Shown in pieces: positions 1-8,186 of a DNA stretch of 64,000 nt (within the stretch, counting starts at the first letter, position 1; each line of letters opens with the position of its first letter). The stretch spans positions 186,001 through 250,000 of the forward strand of contig NZ_AUGS01000002.1 of assembly GCF_000422785.1 (NCBI RefSeq), in the 5' to 3' direction. The translations under genes and the position numbers were made by a program. The notes under the pieces were generated by a model. That model worked only from the letters and a program-made list of their open reading frames with translations. It was not told the origin of the DNA and made no database searches. This DNA is from Pseudovibrio exalbescens DSM 16456 (GTDB lineage: Bacteria > Pseudomonadota > Alphaproteobacteria > Rhizobiales > Stappiaceae).

Positions 1-1123
1 CATCGGCAAACGGGGACCGATTGCCGAGCAGATCAGGCATGACATGGACGCGCCCTGCGATATCCGGATCACTTGTCATGCGGTCAAGCAGTGTTTCGGC
101 CAACGCGCCATGACTGTTCTCTGGAGCCTTGGGATCGCCGGAAAACAGGCCGATCACATGATCCAGAAGAGCGCCGGTCAGGCTTTGTCCACCTTCATTG
201 GCCCACATGCCGGGTGTGACCGCACCAAAATATGGCCCCCACACGCCGGGGACCTCATTGCGGGCCGGACTGAGAGCAATGTGACAGTTGGATGTGCCAG
301 CAATAAGTGCCATTCGTTTTTCGGGTGCGTCTTCTGCGTGAAGGCCTAACGTTCCCAAAGCACCTGAGTGCGCGTCAATCAATCCAACGGCAACCTCGCA
401 GTCCGTCGTCAATCCCAAATCGGCCGCCGCTGCATCAGTAAGCGCACCTAGCGGGGTGCCCACAGGCCTTGCCGTGTCTGGCAATTGACCTTTCGCAAGC
501 AAATCCTCAAGCCCCATGTCCGCAAGAAAAGCGGTATTCCAAGCGTTGGCGTCTGGGTCAAAGGTCCACTTGCAGCCCAGAGTGCACACCGACCGCTCAA
601 TTGACCCGCTGCACTTGTACGTGAGGAAATCGGCAAGATCGCCCGCATAACCGAGCCGCTCCCAGAGATCGGGGCGATGGCGCTTCAACCACATGAGTTT
701 GGGTATCTGCATTTCCGGGGACATGCGTCCGCCCAGATTGTTCAAAACGGAGCTTTGGCTTTGAGTCACCTCATCCGCCTCAGCCGTTGCCCGATGATCC
801 ATCCAAACGATGATGTCCCACAAGTCTTCACCGTTGGACAAGCACAACGGAGCGCCCGCGTTGTCGAGCAGAACGAGCGAACAGGTCGCGCTGAAGGAAA
901 TGCCCTTCACCCGAGCCGGCTCTACCCCGGTTTCATGCATCACGGCCTTCACACTGGCACACACAGCTCGCCAGATGTCGGTGGAACTTTGTTCGGCCCA
1001 TTCACTTTGCGGATGGGCAATCTTGATTGCGTGTTGAGCGGTTCCGTGCATCACGCCCGTATGGTCGAACAAGCCTGCGCGGGCGCTTCCTGTCCCAACA
1101 TCTACACCAATGACGTAGGTCAT
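1..1123 (-). CDS. FGGY-family pentulose kinase (D-ribulokinase-like), 3' end beyond window
   Basis: I translated this from the minus strand; about 374 codons are visible and the C-terminus runs off the left edge. It would phosphorylate a sugar or sugar alcohol with ATP after uptake. The N-terminus has the FGGY nucleotide-binding signature GVDVGTGSARAG (residues 6-17), followed by WMDHR (107-111) and, near the cut end, GNRSPFAD, which is typical of the ribulokinase/YpCarbK-like branch of the family. The ATG at 1123 has an AGAGGTGAG ribosome site a few bases upstream and lies 16 bases after the second permease gene, so it is the last visible gene of the sugar operon read from about 5770. The family assignment is firm. 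The substrate (D-ribulose, ribitol or a related polyol) is inference. Confidence 0.85.
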   Translation of the reverse strand, partial: MTYVIGVDVGTGSARAGLFDHTGVMHGTAQHAIKIAHPQSEWAEQSSTDIWRAVCASVKAVMHETGVEPARVKGISFSATCSLVLLDNAGAPLCLSNGEDLWDIIVWMDHRATAEADEVTQSQSSVLNNLGGRMSPEMQIPKLMWLKRHRPDLWERLGYAGDLADFLTYKCSGSIERSVCTLGCKWTFDPDANAWNTAFLADMGLEDLLAKGQLPDTARPVGTPLGALTDAAAADLGLTTDCEVAVGLIDAHSGALGTLGLHAEDAPEKRMALIAGTSNCHIALSPARNEVPGVWGPYFGAVTPGMWANEGGQSLTGALLDHVIGLFSGDPKAPENSHGALAETLLDRMTSDPDIAGRVHVMPDLLGNRSPFAD

Positions 1124-1139
1124 ACTCACCTCTGGCTGT

Positions 1140-2123
1140 TTAGTTCTTGTTCAGGAAAGGAGATCTCAACACCATGACCAGCAGCAGAAACCCGCCCCAG
1201 ATTGCGGTGGAGAGATGCTGGCTTGCACCCAAAAGGTTCATGCCGGAGGCCACGACTTGCAAACTCATCAGCCCAACGACCAGCGGCAGAACCCGACCGA
1301 AGCCACCGAACGGGTTGGCGCCAGCCAGGAAGCAGGCCAATACGGTAATGAGCAGGTAGGAATCACCGTGTCCCACACGCACCGAGTTGAAACGCGCCAG
1401 CATGAGAATGCCTGCCAAGCCGGAAATTGCACCGGACAGACCGTAGACCAGCATCAGGGTCTTGTTGACATTGATGCCGGAGTACTTCGCGGCTTCCGGA
1501 TTGGAGCCGGACATGTAAATGCTGAAGCCCTCTTTGGTGTACTGCATGATGTACAACAAGATGCCGGCGGCCCCGAGAAAGATCAGCATGGGTACAGGGA
1601 TGCCAAGGATGGACCCGTGGCCGATGAAGTTGAAAGCTTCCGGCATGCCGGAGATGTCGCCGCCTCGTGTTAGCAGTTCACCCAGACCGCGCAAGAAAAT
1701 CATGGCGCCCAATGTCACAAGAATGGGGTGAGCGCCCACATAGGCAACCATCGCGCCGACGAGCACCCCTACACCGGCCCCGACGCCCAGCCCAACGACT
1801 AGAGCTGCGGGAACAGACGCCCAACCGGCAGACATAAGGAACCCCTTGACCAGAAAGGCAGCGGCCAATCCGCATATGTTGGCGGAGTATGTGACCGCAA
1901 GGTTGAGCCCGCCGGAAATGATCGGAACAAACATTGCCAGCGTTAAGAGCCCCAACTCCGGCAACTGGTAGGCCATGGAGCGGAAAATGCCGGGAGACAG
2001 AAAACGGGGCGCAACCACGCTGAAAAACGCCAGACAGAGGGCCAGAAAGCCGAGCATGGCCAGCAACTCCAGCCGATCACTGCTGCTCTTGCGGAAAAAC
2101 TGAAGGAACCGATTGTTGTTCAT
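1140..2123 (-). CDS. Sugar ABC transporter permease (RbsC/BPD_transp_2 family), second of two
   Basis: This is a 327-residue integral membrane protein with about eight to ten hydrophobic segments. It shows the BPD_transp_2 pattern: ISGGLNLAV near residue 70 (the usual SGGIDLS-like loop), GSNPEAAKYSGI near 205 (the coupling loop that contacts the ATPase) and ILACFLAGANPFGGFG near 260. In this class two permeases pair with one fused double ATPase. It starts 4 bases after the stop of the first permease and has an AAGGG ribosome site inside that gene, so the two are translationally coupled. The two permeases are related but not identical, which suggests a heterodimeric channel. Substrate unknown. 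Confidence 0.88.
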   Translation of the reverse strand: MNNNRFLQFFRKSSSDRLELLAMLGFLALCLAFFSVVAPRFLSPGIFRSMAYQLPELGLLTLAMFVPIISGGLNLAVTYSANICGLAAAFLVKGFLMSAGWASVPAALVVGLGVGAGVGVLVGAMVAYVGAHPILVTLGAMIFLRGLGELLTRGGDISGMPEAFNFIGHGSILGIPVPMLIFLGAAGILLYIMQYTKEGFSIYMSGSNPEAAKYSGINVNKTLMLVYGLSGAISGLAGILMLARFNSVRVGHGDSYLLITVLACFLAGANPFGGFGRVLPLVVGLMSLQVVASGMNLLGASQHLSTAIWGGFLLLVMVLRSPFLNKN

Positions 2124-2127
2124 GGCC

Positions 2128-3099
2128 CTACCCTTCCACTTTGGTGCTGCGCTTGGGCAGCAAGCGGTCGATGTTTGTTGCGGTGATTGCCATCAGGATA
2201 ATGATGCCCACGATGGCCTTGAAGGCGAAGGGGGTTATGCCCAGCAGGTTCAGGCCGTTCTGGACGACGGCGAGTAGCATGACACCCAAGATGGCGCCAA
2301 TGACCGTGCCCCGTCCGCCGCCAAGGACAGCACCGCCCAGAACGACAGCAGCCAGAATTTCAAGTTCACGTCCATAAAGCGCATTGGGCACTACTTCCTG
2401 AACGATGTGCGCTTGCATCAGCCCGCCAATACCTGCGCACAGGCCGAGCCAGCCGTAGGCAAAGGCTTGAATGAAGGCGATGTTGATGCCGGATCTGCGC
2501 GCTGCTTCAGGATCGGAACCAAACCCAATGATCATGCGGCCAAACCCCATCCGGGTCATGAAAAACCACGTTACGAACGCCAGAAGCACCGCCACCACGA
2601 TGGGTAGATACAAACTGGCATCAGATAGTTCCAGAACCGGAATGCGGTAATAGAGCCAATCGGGAATGTTGTAGATCGACCGGCCCCGCGTGAAGTACAT
2701 CAAGAGGCCGAAAAACAGATTAAATGTGCCGATGGTGACGATGATTGAAACGATTCTGAATCGGTGAATGAGAAACGCGTTCACCAAGCCCAGCATCAAG
2801 CCGCAACCCGCCGCCAAAACCAATCCAATCGCCCAGTTTCCGCCTCCCATGGACAGAACCAGAGTGACCACAACGTATTGCACTACGGAGGCGGAGATCG
2901 AAAACGAGATGTCAATCCCACCGGAAACCAGCACGACGACCAGACCCACTGCAAAAATAATGTTCACGGCCTGATTGTTCAGAAGGTCAAACATGTTTTG
3001 AACTGTAAGGAAGCTGTCGGTCGTCAGGCTGAGTAGCAGACCCAGCACCACGATAACGGCGAGCAGGGATCCTTCGACGCTTTTTAGGCGGTTAAGCAT
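2128..3099 (-). CDS. Sugar ABC transporter permease (RbsC/BPD_transp_2 family), first of two
   Basis: This is a 323-residue membrane permease. VSGGIDISFSISASVVQ (about residues 58-74) is the family hallmark, and GFGSDPEAARRSGIN near 195 is the ATPase-coupling loop. I chose the ATG at 3099 rather than an upstream in-frame start at 3132: it begins MLNRLKSVEG, has GGAGGG eight bases upstream, and overlaps the ATPase stop codon by 8 bases, which is a usual coupled junction. It lies third in the operon after the binding protein and ATPase. It acts in the cytoplasmic membrane with the second permease. Family firm, substrate unknown. Confidence 0.9.
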   Translation of the reverse strand: MLNRLKSVEGSLLAVIVVLGLLLSLTTDSFLTVQNMFDLLNNQAVNIIFAVGLVVVLVSGGIDISFSISASVVQYVVVTLVLSMGGGNWAIGLVLAAGCGLMLGLVNAFLIHRFRIVSIIVTIGTFNLFFGLLMYFTRGRSIYNIPDWLYYRIPVLELSDASLYLPIVVAVLLAFVTWFFMTRMGFGRMIIGFGSDPEAARRSGINIAFIQAFAYGWLGLCAGIGGLMQAHIVQEVVPNALYGRELEILAAVVLGGAVLGGGRGTVIGAILGVMLLAVVQNGLNLLGITPFAFKAIVGIIILMAITATNIDRLLPKRSTKVEG

Positions 3100-4582
3100 T
3101 GATGATGCCCTCCAGCTCTTCTTCGCTGACATCCGTTGTCTTGAACGACCGGGAAATACGGCCTTCTTTCAAAACAAGCGTACGGTCCGTGTTGTGGTAG
3201 ATTTCGCTGGCTTCATCAGAGATGAGGATGATGGCCATGCCTTGATCTGCGAGCTGCCGGATAATCTCGAAAATCCCAGCCTTGGCGCCCACGTCCACGC
3301 CAACGGTCGGAGAGTCCAGCACAAGCACTTTCGGTTCGGTTGCCAACCATTTGGCAAGAACGATCCTTTGCTGGTTGCCGCCGGAAAGCGATGAAACCGG
3401 CAGAAGCGGATCGCTGACCTTGGTCTTGAGCTTGTCAATCCAGGTGTCGCAGAGCGCGCGAATGCTCTTGGGGCTGAGGAAAAAGCTTGGGTTTGATAGC
3501 TGTTTGAGAACAGGCGCTGCCGTGTTGTCCGCAATGGATTGCTTCTGGTCGAGGCCAAGGTTCAATCGGTCCTCGGAAACATAGGCGATGCCGGCGTCAA
3601 TCGCGTCGCGATTGCTTTTGAACTGCATTTCCTGCCCATCGAGCCGGATTTCTCCGCTATCAGGTTTGGTCATGCCGAAAATGGACAAGGCGATCTCGGT
3701 CCGTCCCGAGCCCATAAGACCCGTCAAACCAAGGATTTCTCCCTTGCGAAGGTCAAAACTGATGTCCTCGTATTCACCGCGCCGTGTCAGGTGCTTCAGG
3801 ACCAGAATGCGGTCCCCGTTGACCTCACCCGCACGCGGTGTCTGATCCAGCTCTTTGCCCGTCATCAGGGTCGAGAGCTTTTTTTGCGTCATTCCCTCCG
3901 TTGGAAAGGTCCCGACAAGTTTGCCGTCTCGCAGCACGGTGACGCGTTCGCACACATCCAACACCTCAGCAAGGCGGTGGCTGACGAAAACAATCGAAAT
4001 CCCCTGTGCGGACAAACGACGCACGATGGAAAGCAGCGTCTCTGTTTCTTTTTGTGTCAGCGATGCGGTCGGTTCATCCATGAAGATGATCCGCGCTTCT
4101 GCTTGAATTACACGACAGATGGCAACCAGTTGGCGTTTGGCGATGCTCAGATCACCAACGCGCGCGGTCGGATCCAGTTGGACGCCCAACTCGCCAATGG
4201 TTTTGCTGGCCTGCTCGATCTTTGCCTGACTGTCGATGCCCTTCAGGGGATGCGCAACGAAGCTATCGAAACAAATGTTTTCGGCAACCGTGAGATCTGG
4301 AAACAGTGCCAGATCCTGCCAAATCACGTGAATCCCAAGGCGTTTGGCGCTTGAGGGCGAGATTTGCCCAACGGACTGCTGGCCCGAAAACTCGAAGTGC
4401 GCGCCGGGCTCTGGCTGGTACACTCCATTGATGATCTTGATGAGGGTACTCTTGCCGCACCCGTTTTCGCCTGCAAGGCAATGGATCTCGCCCGGCTGCA
4501 GTTCAAATTCGACATTGTCGAGTGCGGTAAAACCACCGAACTTTTTGGTGATCGAAGTCGCACGAATTGCAAGTTCTGTCAT
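3092..4582 (-). CDS. Sugar ABC transporter ATP-binding protein, RbsA-like fused double NBD
   Basis: A 496-residue tandem ATPase of the ribose/autoinducer-2 importer class. NBD1 has Walker A GENGCGKST (38-46) and Walker B with FMDEPTAS, but its signature is the degenerate LSIAKRQ. NBD2 has a GLMGSGRT P-loop lacking the usual Lys, a canonical signature LSGGNQQ (from 399), and LVLDSPT at Walker B, where the catalytic Glu is replaced by Ser. The changed residues all fall on the same composite site, so one site is predicted to hydrolyse ATP and the other mainly to bind it. The ATG at 4582 (MTELAIRAT) is preferred over an earlier in-frame start because a GAGAAGG site precedes it and the longer N-terminus is not family-like. 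Confidence 0.92.
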   Translation of the reverse strand: MTELAIRATSITKKFGGFTALDNVEFELQPGEIHCLAGENGCGKSTLIKIINGVYQPEPGAHFEFSGQQSVGQISPSSAKRLGIHVIWQDLALFPDLTVAENICFDSFVAHPLKGIDSQAKIEQASKTIGELGVQLDPTARVGDLSIAKRQLVAICRVIQAEARIIFMDEPTASLTQKETETLLSIVRRLSAQGISIVFVSHRLAEVLDVCERVTVLRDGKLVGTFPTEGMTQKKLSTLMTGKELDQTPRAGEVNGDRILVLKHLTRRGEYEDISFDLRKGEILGLTGLMGSGRTEIALSIFGMTKPDSGEIRLDGQEMQFKSNRDAIDAGIAYVSEDRLNLGLDQKQSIADNTAAPVLKQLSNPSFFLSPKSIRALCDTWIDKLKTKVSDPLLPVSSLSGGNQQRIVLAKWLATEPKVLVLDSPTVGVDVGAKAGIFEIIRQLADQGMAIILISDEASEIYHNTDRTLVLKEGRISRSFKTTDVSEEELEGIINA

Positions 4583-4668
4583 GGTCGCCTTCTCGGCTGC
4601 GCACAACTGTCCCGTTGGCCGGGCTTTTACCCGTCCTGCAGTTGATCGTGAGAAGTGGATGGAAGCGC

Positions 4669-4707
4669 GTTCGGAGCCATCTGTCTTGGACAATGACGGC
4701 TCCGAAC
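4669..4707 (-). repeat. 10-bp perfect inverted repeat between binding-protein and ATPase genes
   Basis: GTTCGGAGCC at 4669-4678 and its exact complement at 4698-4707 are separated by 19 bases, in the gap between the binding-protein stop and the ATPase start. There is no T-run after it on the minus strand, so it is not a classical terminator. In sugar ABC operons such intercistronic hairpins commonly protect the upstream binding-protein mRNA, which is needed in excess over the membrane parts. That role is inferred here. Confidence 0.6.
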
Positions 4708-4734
4708 AACAGGGTCTTGGCCCTCGGGAGTGTT

Positions 4735-5721
4735 TTAGAGGCCTAGCTCAGACAGACCGTCAACGGAGTCCTTGCCCAGTTCAAGAGGCTTGTTGGCGTA
4801 GATGTTCTTGCCATCCACTTCAACAGTACCCAGCACCGGCACATCATCGCCGTCCTGCACCGTGTCGCCCATAACGAGCATGGTGCCCAGCTCGACAAAC
4901 GCCTTGCCCGCTTCAATTGGGCTCCACACGAAGCCGCCTGTCAGCGCATCTGAATGAACCAGACGACGGCCCTGGCCAGCGGAGAACAATCCGACAACGG
5001 CAACTTCGCCCTCAAGACCACGTTCCTGAACAGCGCGTGCTGCACCGATCGGCCCCTGGCTACCAAATGCCATTACGCCGGCAAAGTCTTCATTGGCGCG
5101 TAGCAGGTCAAGCGTCGTGGTACGGCTATCATCAACACTTTCAGCAACGCCAAAGCGGTCCGCTGCCTGCTTCATGTCCGGACACTTTTCTTCGAGCCGT
5201 GTCACGGCTGCATCTGCCCAGGCATTGTGTGCTGGAACCGTCAAACCACCAACGTAAACCGCATAACTGCCTTCACAACCGGTAGCCTTGGCGAACATGT
5301 CCGCGTGGGCTTTGCCGAAGTTTTCAGCAGACACGAGTTCAAAGTTGAAGTCCTTGTTCTGGCTTGCCTCGGATTCGTGGGTAATAACTTTAATGCCCGC
5401 ATCCATGGCACGCTTCAGAACGGGTTCCAGGACCTGTGCGTCGTTTGGTACAACGCCGATAACATCAACACCGCGCGCGATCAGATCTTCAATGGCGCGA
5501 ACCTGCAGGGCAGGATCTGCGCTGGTCGGACCAACCATGAAAGCGTCGACGCCGAGTTTGTCACCTGCTTCCTCGATACCTTGTTCCATGGCATTGAACC
5601 ACGGAATGCCACCGACCTTAACAACAACACCGATTGTTGGTGTGTCGTCGGCCAATGCTGGCGCGGCCAACATCGACACGGAAACAGCAGCGGCACCAAG
5701 TAGCTTAGAGATAGTCTTCAT
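4735..5721 (-). CDS. Sugar ABC transporter substrate-binding protein (LsrB/RbsB type)
   Basis: A 328-residue periplasmic binding protein. The first ~24 residues form a Sec signal peptide ending APALA. The mature part follows the Peripla_BP_4 pattern, with GIPWFNAMEQGIEEA near residue 38, VGPTSADPALQVRAIEDL and GVDVIGVVPND in the first lobe, and ITHESE near 113. This arrangement resembles the LsrB/rhamnose-type branch more than classic RbsB. It is the first gene of the minus-strand operon, separated from the ATPase by a 10-bp inverted repeat. The ATG at 5721 follows TGGGAGGA. The ligand cannot be read from sequence; the kinase downstream suggests a five-carbon sugar or polyol. Confidence 0.9.
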   Translation of the reverse strand: MKTISKLLGAAAVSVSMLAAPALADDTPTIGVVVKVGGIPWFNAMEQGIEEAGDKLGVDAFMVGPTSADPALQVRAIEDLIARGVDVIGVVPNDAQVLEPVLKRAMDAGIKVITHESEASQNKDFNFELVSAENFGKAHADMFAKATGCEGSYAVYVGGLTVPAHNAWADAAVTRLEEKCPDMKQAADRFGVAESVDDSRTTTLDLLRANEDFAGVMAFGSQGPIGAARAVQERGLEGEVAVVGLFSAGQGRRLVHSDALTGGFVWSPIEAGKAFVELGTMLVMGDTVQDGDDVPVLGTVEVDGKNIYANKPLELGKDSVDGLSELGL

Positions 5722-5759
5722 TGGGTCCTCCCAAACCGTTCAAAATCAGTACTTTACAC

Positions 5760-5779
5760 ATGCACCATCGAAGGTGCAT
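5760..5779. promoter_or_regulatory. Probable LacI-family operator
   Basis: A 20-bp near-perfect palindrome, ATGCACC-ATCGAA-GGTGCAT, with a central CG as in most LacI-family operators. It starts immediately downstream of the predicted -10 element of the minus-strand sugar operon and would cover the transcription start, a classic repression position. The divergent LacI-type gene at 5842 is the obvious candidate to bind it. Confidence 0.75.
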
Positions 5780-5806
5780 ATTGCGCTTGGCCGCATTTCT
5801 TGTCAA
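5778..5806 (-). promoter_or_regulatory. Sigma-70-type promoter of the sugar transport operon
   Basis: On the minus strand, TTGACA (5806-5801) and CAATAT (5783-5778) are separated by exactly 17 bases. The -35 is a full consensus match and the -10 differs at two positions. Transcription would begin near 5770, inside the palindromic operator, and run into the binding-protein gene starting at 5721. Confidence 0.7.
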
Positions 5807-5841
5807 GCATCAATCCAGAGAAATCGCGGAAGGGAGGTGAT

Positions 5842-6867
5842 ATGACTGACAGTCGAAGTGATAAACGTCCGACGATTTATGATTTGGCGAAGTTAACCAA
5901 CACCTCCGCCAGTACTGTTGGCGCTGTCCTCAACGGAACCTGGAAGAAGCGCCGCATAAGCCAGAAATTGGCAGACCAGATTCGCAAGGTTGCCCGCGAA
6001 CAAGGCTATTCACCCAACATGCAGGCCCGTGCTCTGCGCACCGAACGCTCCGGCATCATCGGCATGATTGTGCCCATGTATGACAACCGATACTTTGGCG
6101 CGCTAGCGCAGACCTTTGAACAGCGCGCCCGCGAGCGCGGTCTGTTTCCGATTGTTACCTGTACACGTCGTGACCCGGAACTGGAGATCGAAGCGGCACA
6201 GTCCATGCTGGCGTATCGTGTTGACCACATTGTCTGTACCGGCGCCACCAATCCGGACAAGATTGCCGAGATCTGCGGCGCACAGGGAGTAAGCACGATC
6301 AATGTGGATCTGCCGGGAACGAGCTCGCCTTCAATCATCTCCGACAATTACAGTGCGGCGCTGGAACTGACAGCGGACATTCTTGGTCGTCTCGGCTTTC
6401 CCTGTGCCGGGCGGGACAGTGATGTCGTGTTCATTGGTGGGCGAGCCCATGATCACAACACCTCGGAGCGTATTCGTGGTTTTCGCATGGCGCACGCGAA
6501 TGCAGGAGCGACCATAGCGCCGGAGTTCGTGCGACCGTGTGGCTACGCAGCTCATAAAGCGGAGCGAAGCTTTGATGCGTTTGTTGAAAAGGTAGGGCGC
6601 CTGCCCAGCGGGATTTTTGTCAACTCAACCATTTCTCTCGAGGGCATCGTCAATTGGTTCAAGCGCGCGGGTTTGGAAAAGCTGGAACAGGTTACGCTTG
6701 GCTGTTTCGACTGGGACCCCTATGCCGCGCTGTTGGGGCGCAACACCACAATGGTGCGCCAGAACGTACCAGCGATGATGGACATGCTTTTTGAAGTTCT
6801 GGAAGATCCGGACAAGCGCGGCTCGGGTGTGACACAGATAATGCCGGACATTATTCGTATGCCCTGA
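5842..6867 (+). CDS. LacI-family transcriptional regulator
   Basis: A 341-residue regulator with an N-terminal LacI helix-turn-helix (TIYDLAKLTNTSASTVGAVL, about residues 10-29), the hinge YSPNMQARALRTERSG near 60-75, and a periplasmic-binding-protein-like sensor domain (IIGMIVPMYDNRYFGAL onwards). The start at 5842 is preferred over an in-frame ATG at 5800 because GGGAGGTGAT lies just upstream and the earlier start would fall on the -35 element of the divergent promoter. It faces away from the sugar operon and probably represses it through the palindrome at 5760-5779 until a sugar or sugar phosphate binds. The effector is unknown. Confidence 0.92.
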   Translation: MTDSRSDKRPTIYDLAKLTNTSASTVGAVLNGTWKKRRISQKLADQIRKVAREQGYSPNMQARALRTERSGIIGMIVPMYDNRYFGALAQTFEQRARERGLFPIVTCTRRDPELEIEAAQSMLAYRVDHIVCTGATNPDKIAEICGAQGVSTINVDLPGTSSPSIISDNYSAALELTADILGRLGFPCAGRDSDVVFIGGRAHDHNTSERIRGFRMAHANAGATIAPEFVRPCGYAAHKAERSFDAFVEKVGRLPSGIFVNSTISLEGIVNWFKRAGLEKLEQVTLGCFDWDPYAALLGRNTTMVRQNVPAMMDMLFEVLEDPDKRGSGVTQIMPDIIRMP

Positions 6868-6880
6868 AGGCTGCTTCAAC

Positions 6881-6919
6881 AAAAAGCCCTTGTCGAAACG
6901 GGCGGTTTCGACAAGGGCT
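6881..6919 (-). terminator. Strong intrinsic terminator after the thiolase gene
   Basis: A perfect 15-bp stem (6885-6899 with 6905-6919) has a 5-base loop. Read on the minus strand it is followed by a short T-run (complement of 6881-6885). It ends the thiolase transcript and, lying just after the LacI-type gene on the other strand, probably stops convergent transcription too. Confidence 0.88.
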
Positions 6920-6970
6920 GGCTGGGCAGCAGCACTTGCTGCTGGGCTGGAAGAGCCGGCGATGTGGAGA

Positions 6971-8176
6971 CTAGACTTTCTTCAAGACCACAGCAGTGCC
7001 CATGCCACCACCAATGCACAAAGAGGCGAGGCCATATGTGAGTTGGTTACGCATCATGCCGTAAAGCAGCGTTGTCACGATTCGTCCGCCAGAGGCGCCC
7101 AGTGGATGCCCGAGCGCAATGGCACCACCAGTTACGTTGGTCTTGTCCTCGAACCAGTCGAGGGTCACATCGTGCTCCTGAGTCAGGCCGTGCATGACAG
7201 CCAGCGCTTGCGCTGCAAACGCCTCGTTCAGTTCAAGGCGCTCCATGTCCGCAAGACGCATGTTGGCCCGCTGAAGAGCCTGAGCAATGGCTGGCACTGG
7301 GCCGTAGCCCATAATGGCCGGATCCACACCGCCTTGGCCATAGCTGACCAGTTCGGCGAGCGGGGTCAGACCATGTTTTTCGACGGCCGCCTCTGAAGCA
7401 AGAACAAGTGCTACGCCGCCATCGTTGATCCCGGAGGCGTTGCCCGCGGTCACGCTGCCATCCTTTTTAAAGGCAGGCTTCAACTTGGCCAAGCCTTCCA
7501 TGGATGCATCAGCGCGAGGATATTCGTCCCGATCGAATACAGAAATGGCCTTGCGAGTTTTGACCTCGATCGGCGCGATTTCATCAGCGAAGACACCAGC
7601 TTCAACTGCGCTACTGGCTCGTTTCTGGCTTTGCAGCGCAAATTCGTCCTGATCATCGCGGGTCAAGCCGAACTTGTCTACCAGGTTCTCCGCGGTCATG
7701 CCCATGTGGTAGTTGTTGAACACATCTGTCAGGCCATCCTTGATCATGGTGTCTGAAAGACCCTGATTGCCCATCTTGTGGCCCATGCGGCTCTTACCCG
7801 GCAAAGCAAAGGGGGCCTGAGACATGTTCTCCATACCCGCCGCAACGACGACGTCCGCATCTCCTGCTTTGATATGGGCGGCAGCATCCATCATGGTTTT
7901 CATGCCACTGCCGCAAATCATGTTAACCGTATAAGCGGGTACATGATCCGGGATTCCGGCGTAGATTGCCGCCTGTCGACCAGGGCCCATACCCTGATCC
8001 GCACCCAAAACGTTGCCGACAATGACCTCGTCCACCTTGTCGGCTGACAGGTTGCTTTGGGAAAGAGCAGCTGCAATCGCTGTAGCGCCCAGCTTGGGTG
8101 CTGGCACTGATGCCAGCGATCCCATGAAGCTGCCAATTGCGGTGCGCTTGGCTCCTACAATGAAAATCTTTGTCAT
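6971..8176 (-). CDS. phaA: Acetyl-CoA acetyltransferase (thiolase)
   Basis: A 401-residue thiolase that would condense two acetyl-CoA to acetoacetyl-CoA, or the reverse. The nucleophilic cysteine is in NMICGSGMK (near residue 88), the active-site histidine in GHPLGASGGR, and the second catalytic cysteine in the C-terminal CIGGGMGTA. Length is normal. The ATG at 8176 is preferred over a GTG three bases upstream because AAGGGG is then 6 bases away. It lies 10 bases after the reductase gene at 8187-8921 and is co-transcribed with it. With the reductase, CoA-transferase, hydratase and enoyl reductase of the same locus it supplies the first step of a butyryl-CoA route. Symbol by analogy with PHB-type operons; no PHA synthase is visible. 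Confidence 0.93.
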   Translation of the reverse strand: MTKIFIVGAKRTAIGSFMGSLASVPAPKLGATAIAAALSQSNLSADKVDEVIVGNVLGADQGMGPGRQAAIYAGIPDHVPAYTVNMICGSGMKTMMDAAAHIKAGDADVVVAAGMENMSQAPFALPGKSRMGHKMGNQGLSDTMIKDGLTDVFNNYHMGMTAENLVDKFGLTRDDQDEFALQSQKRASSAVEAGVFADEIAPIEVKTRKAISVFDRDEYPRADASMEGLAKLKPAFKKDGSVTAGNASGINDGGVALVLASEAAVEKHGLTPLAELVSYGQGGVDPAIMGYGPVPAIAQALQRANMRLADMERLELNEAFAAQALAVMHGLTQEHDVTLDWFEDKTNVTGGAIALGHPLGASGGRIVTTLLYGMMRNQLTYGLASLCIGGGMGTAVVLKKV

Positions 8177-8186
8177 CACGATCCCC

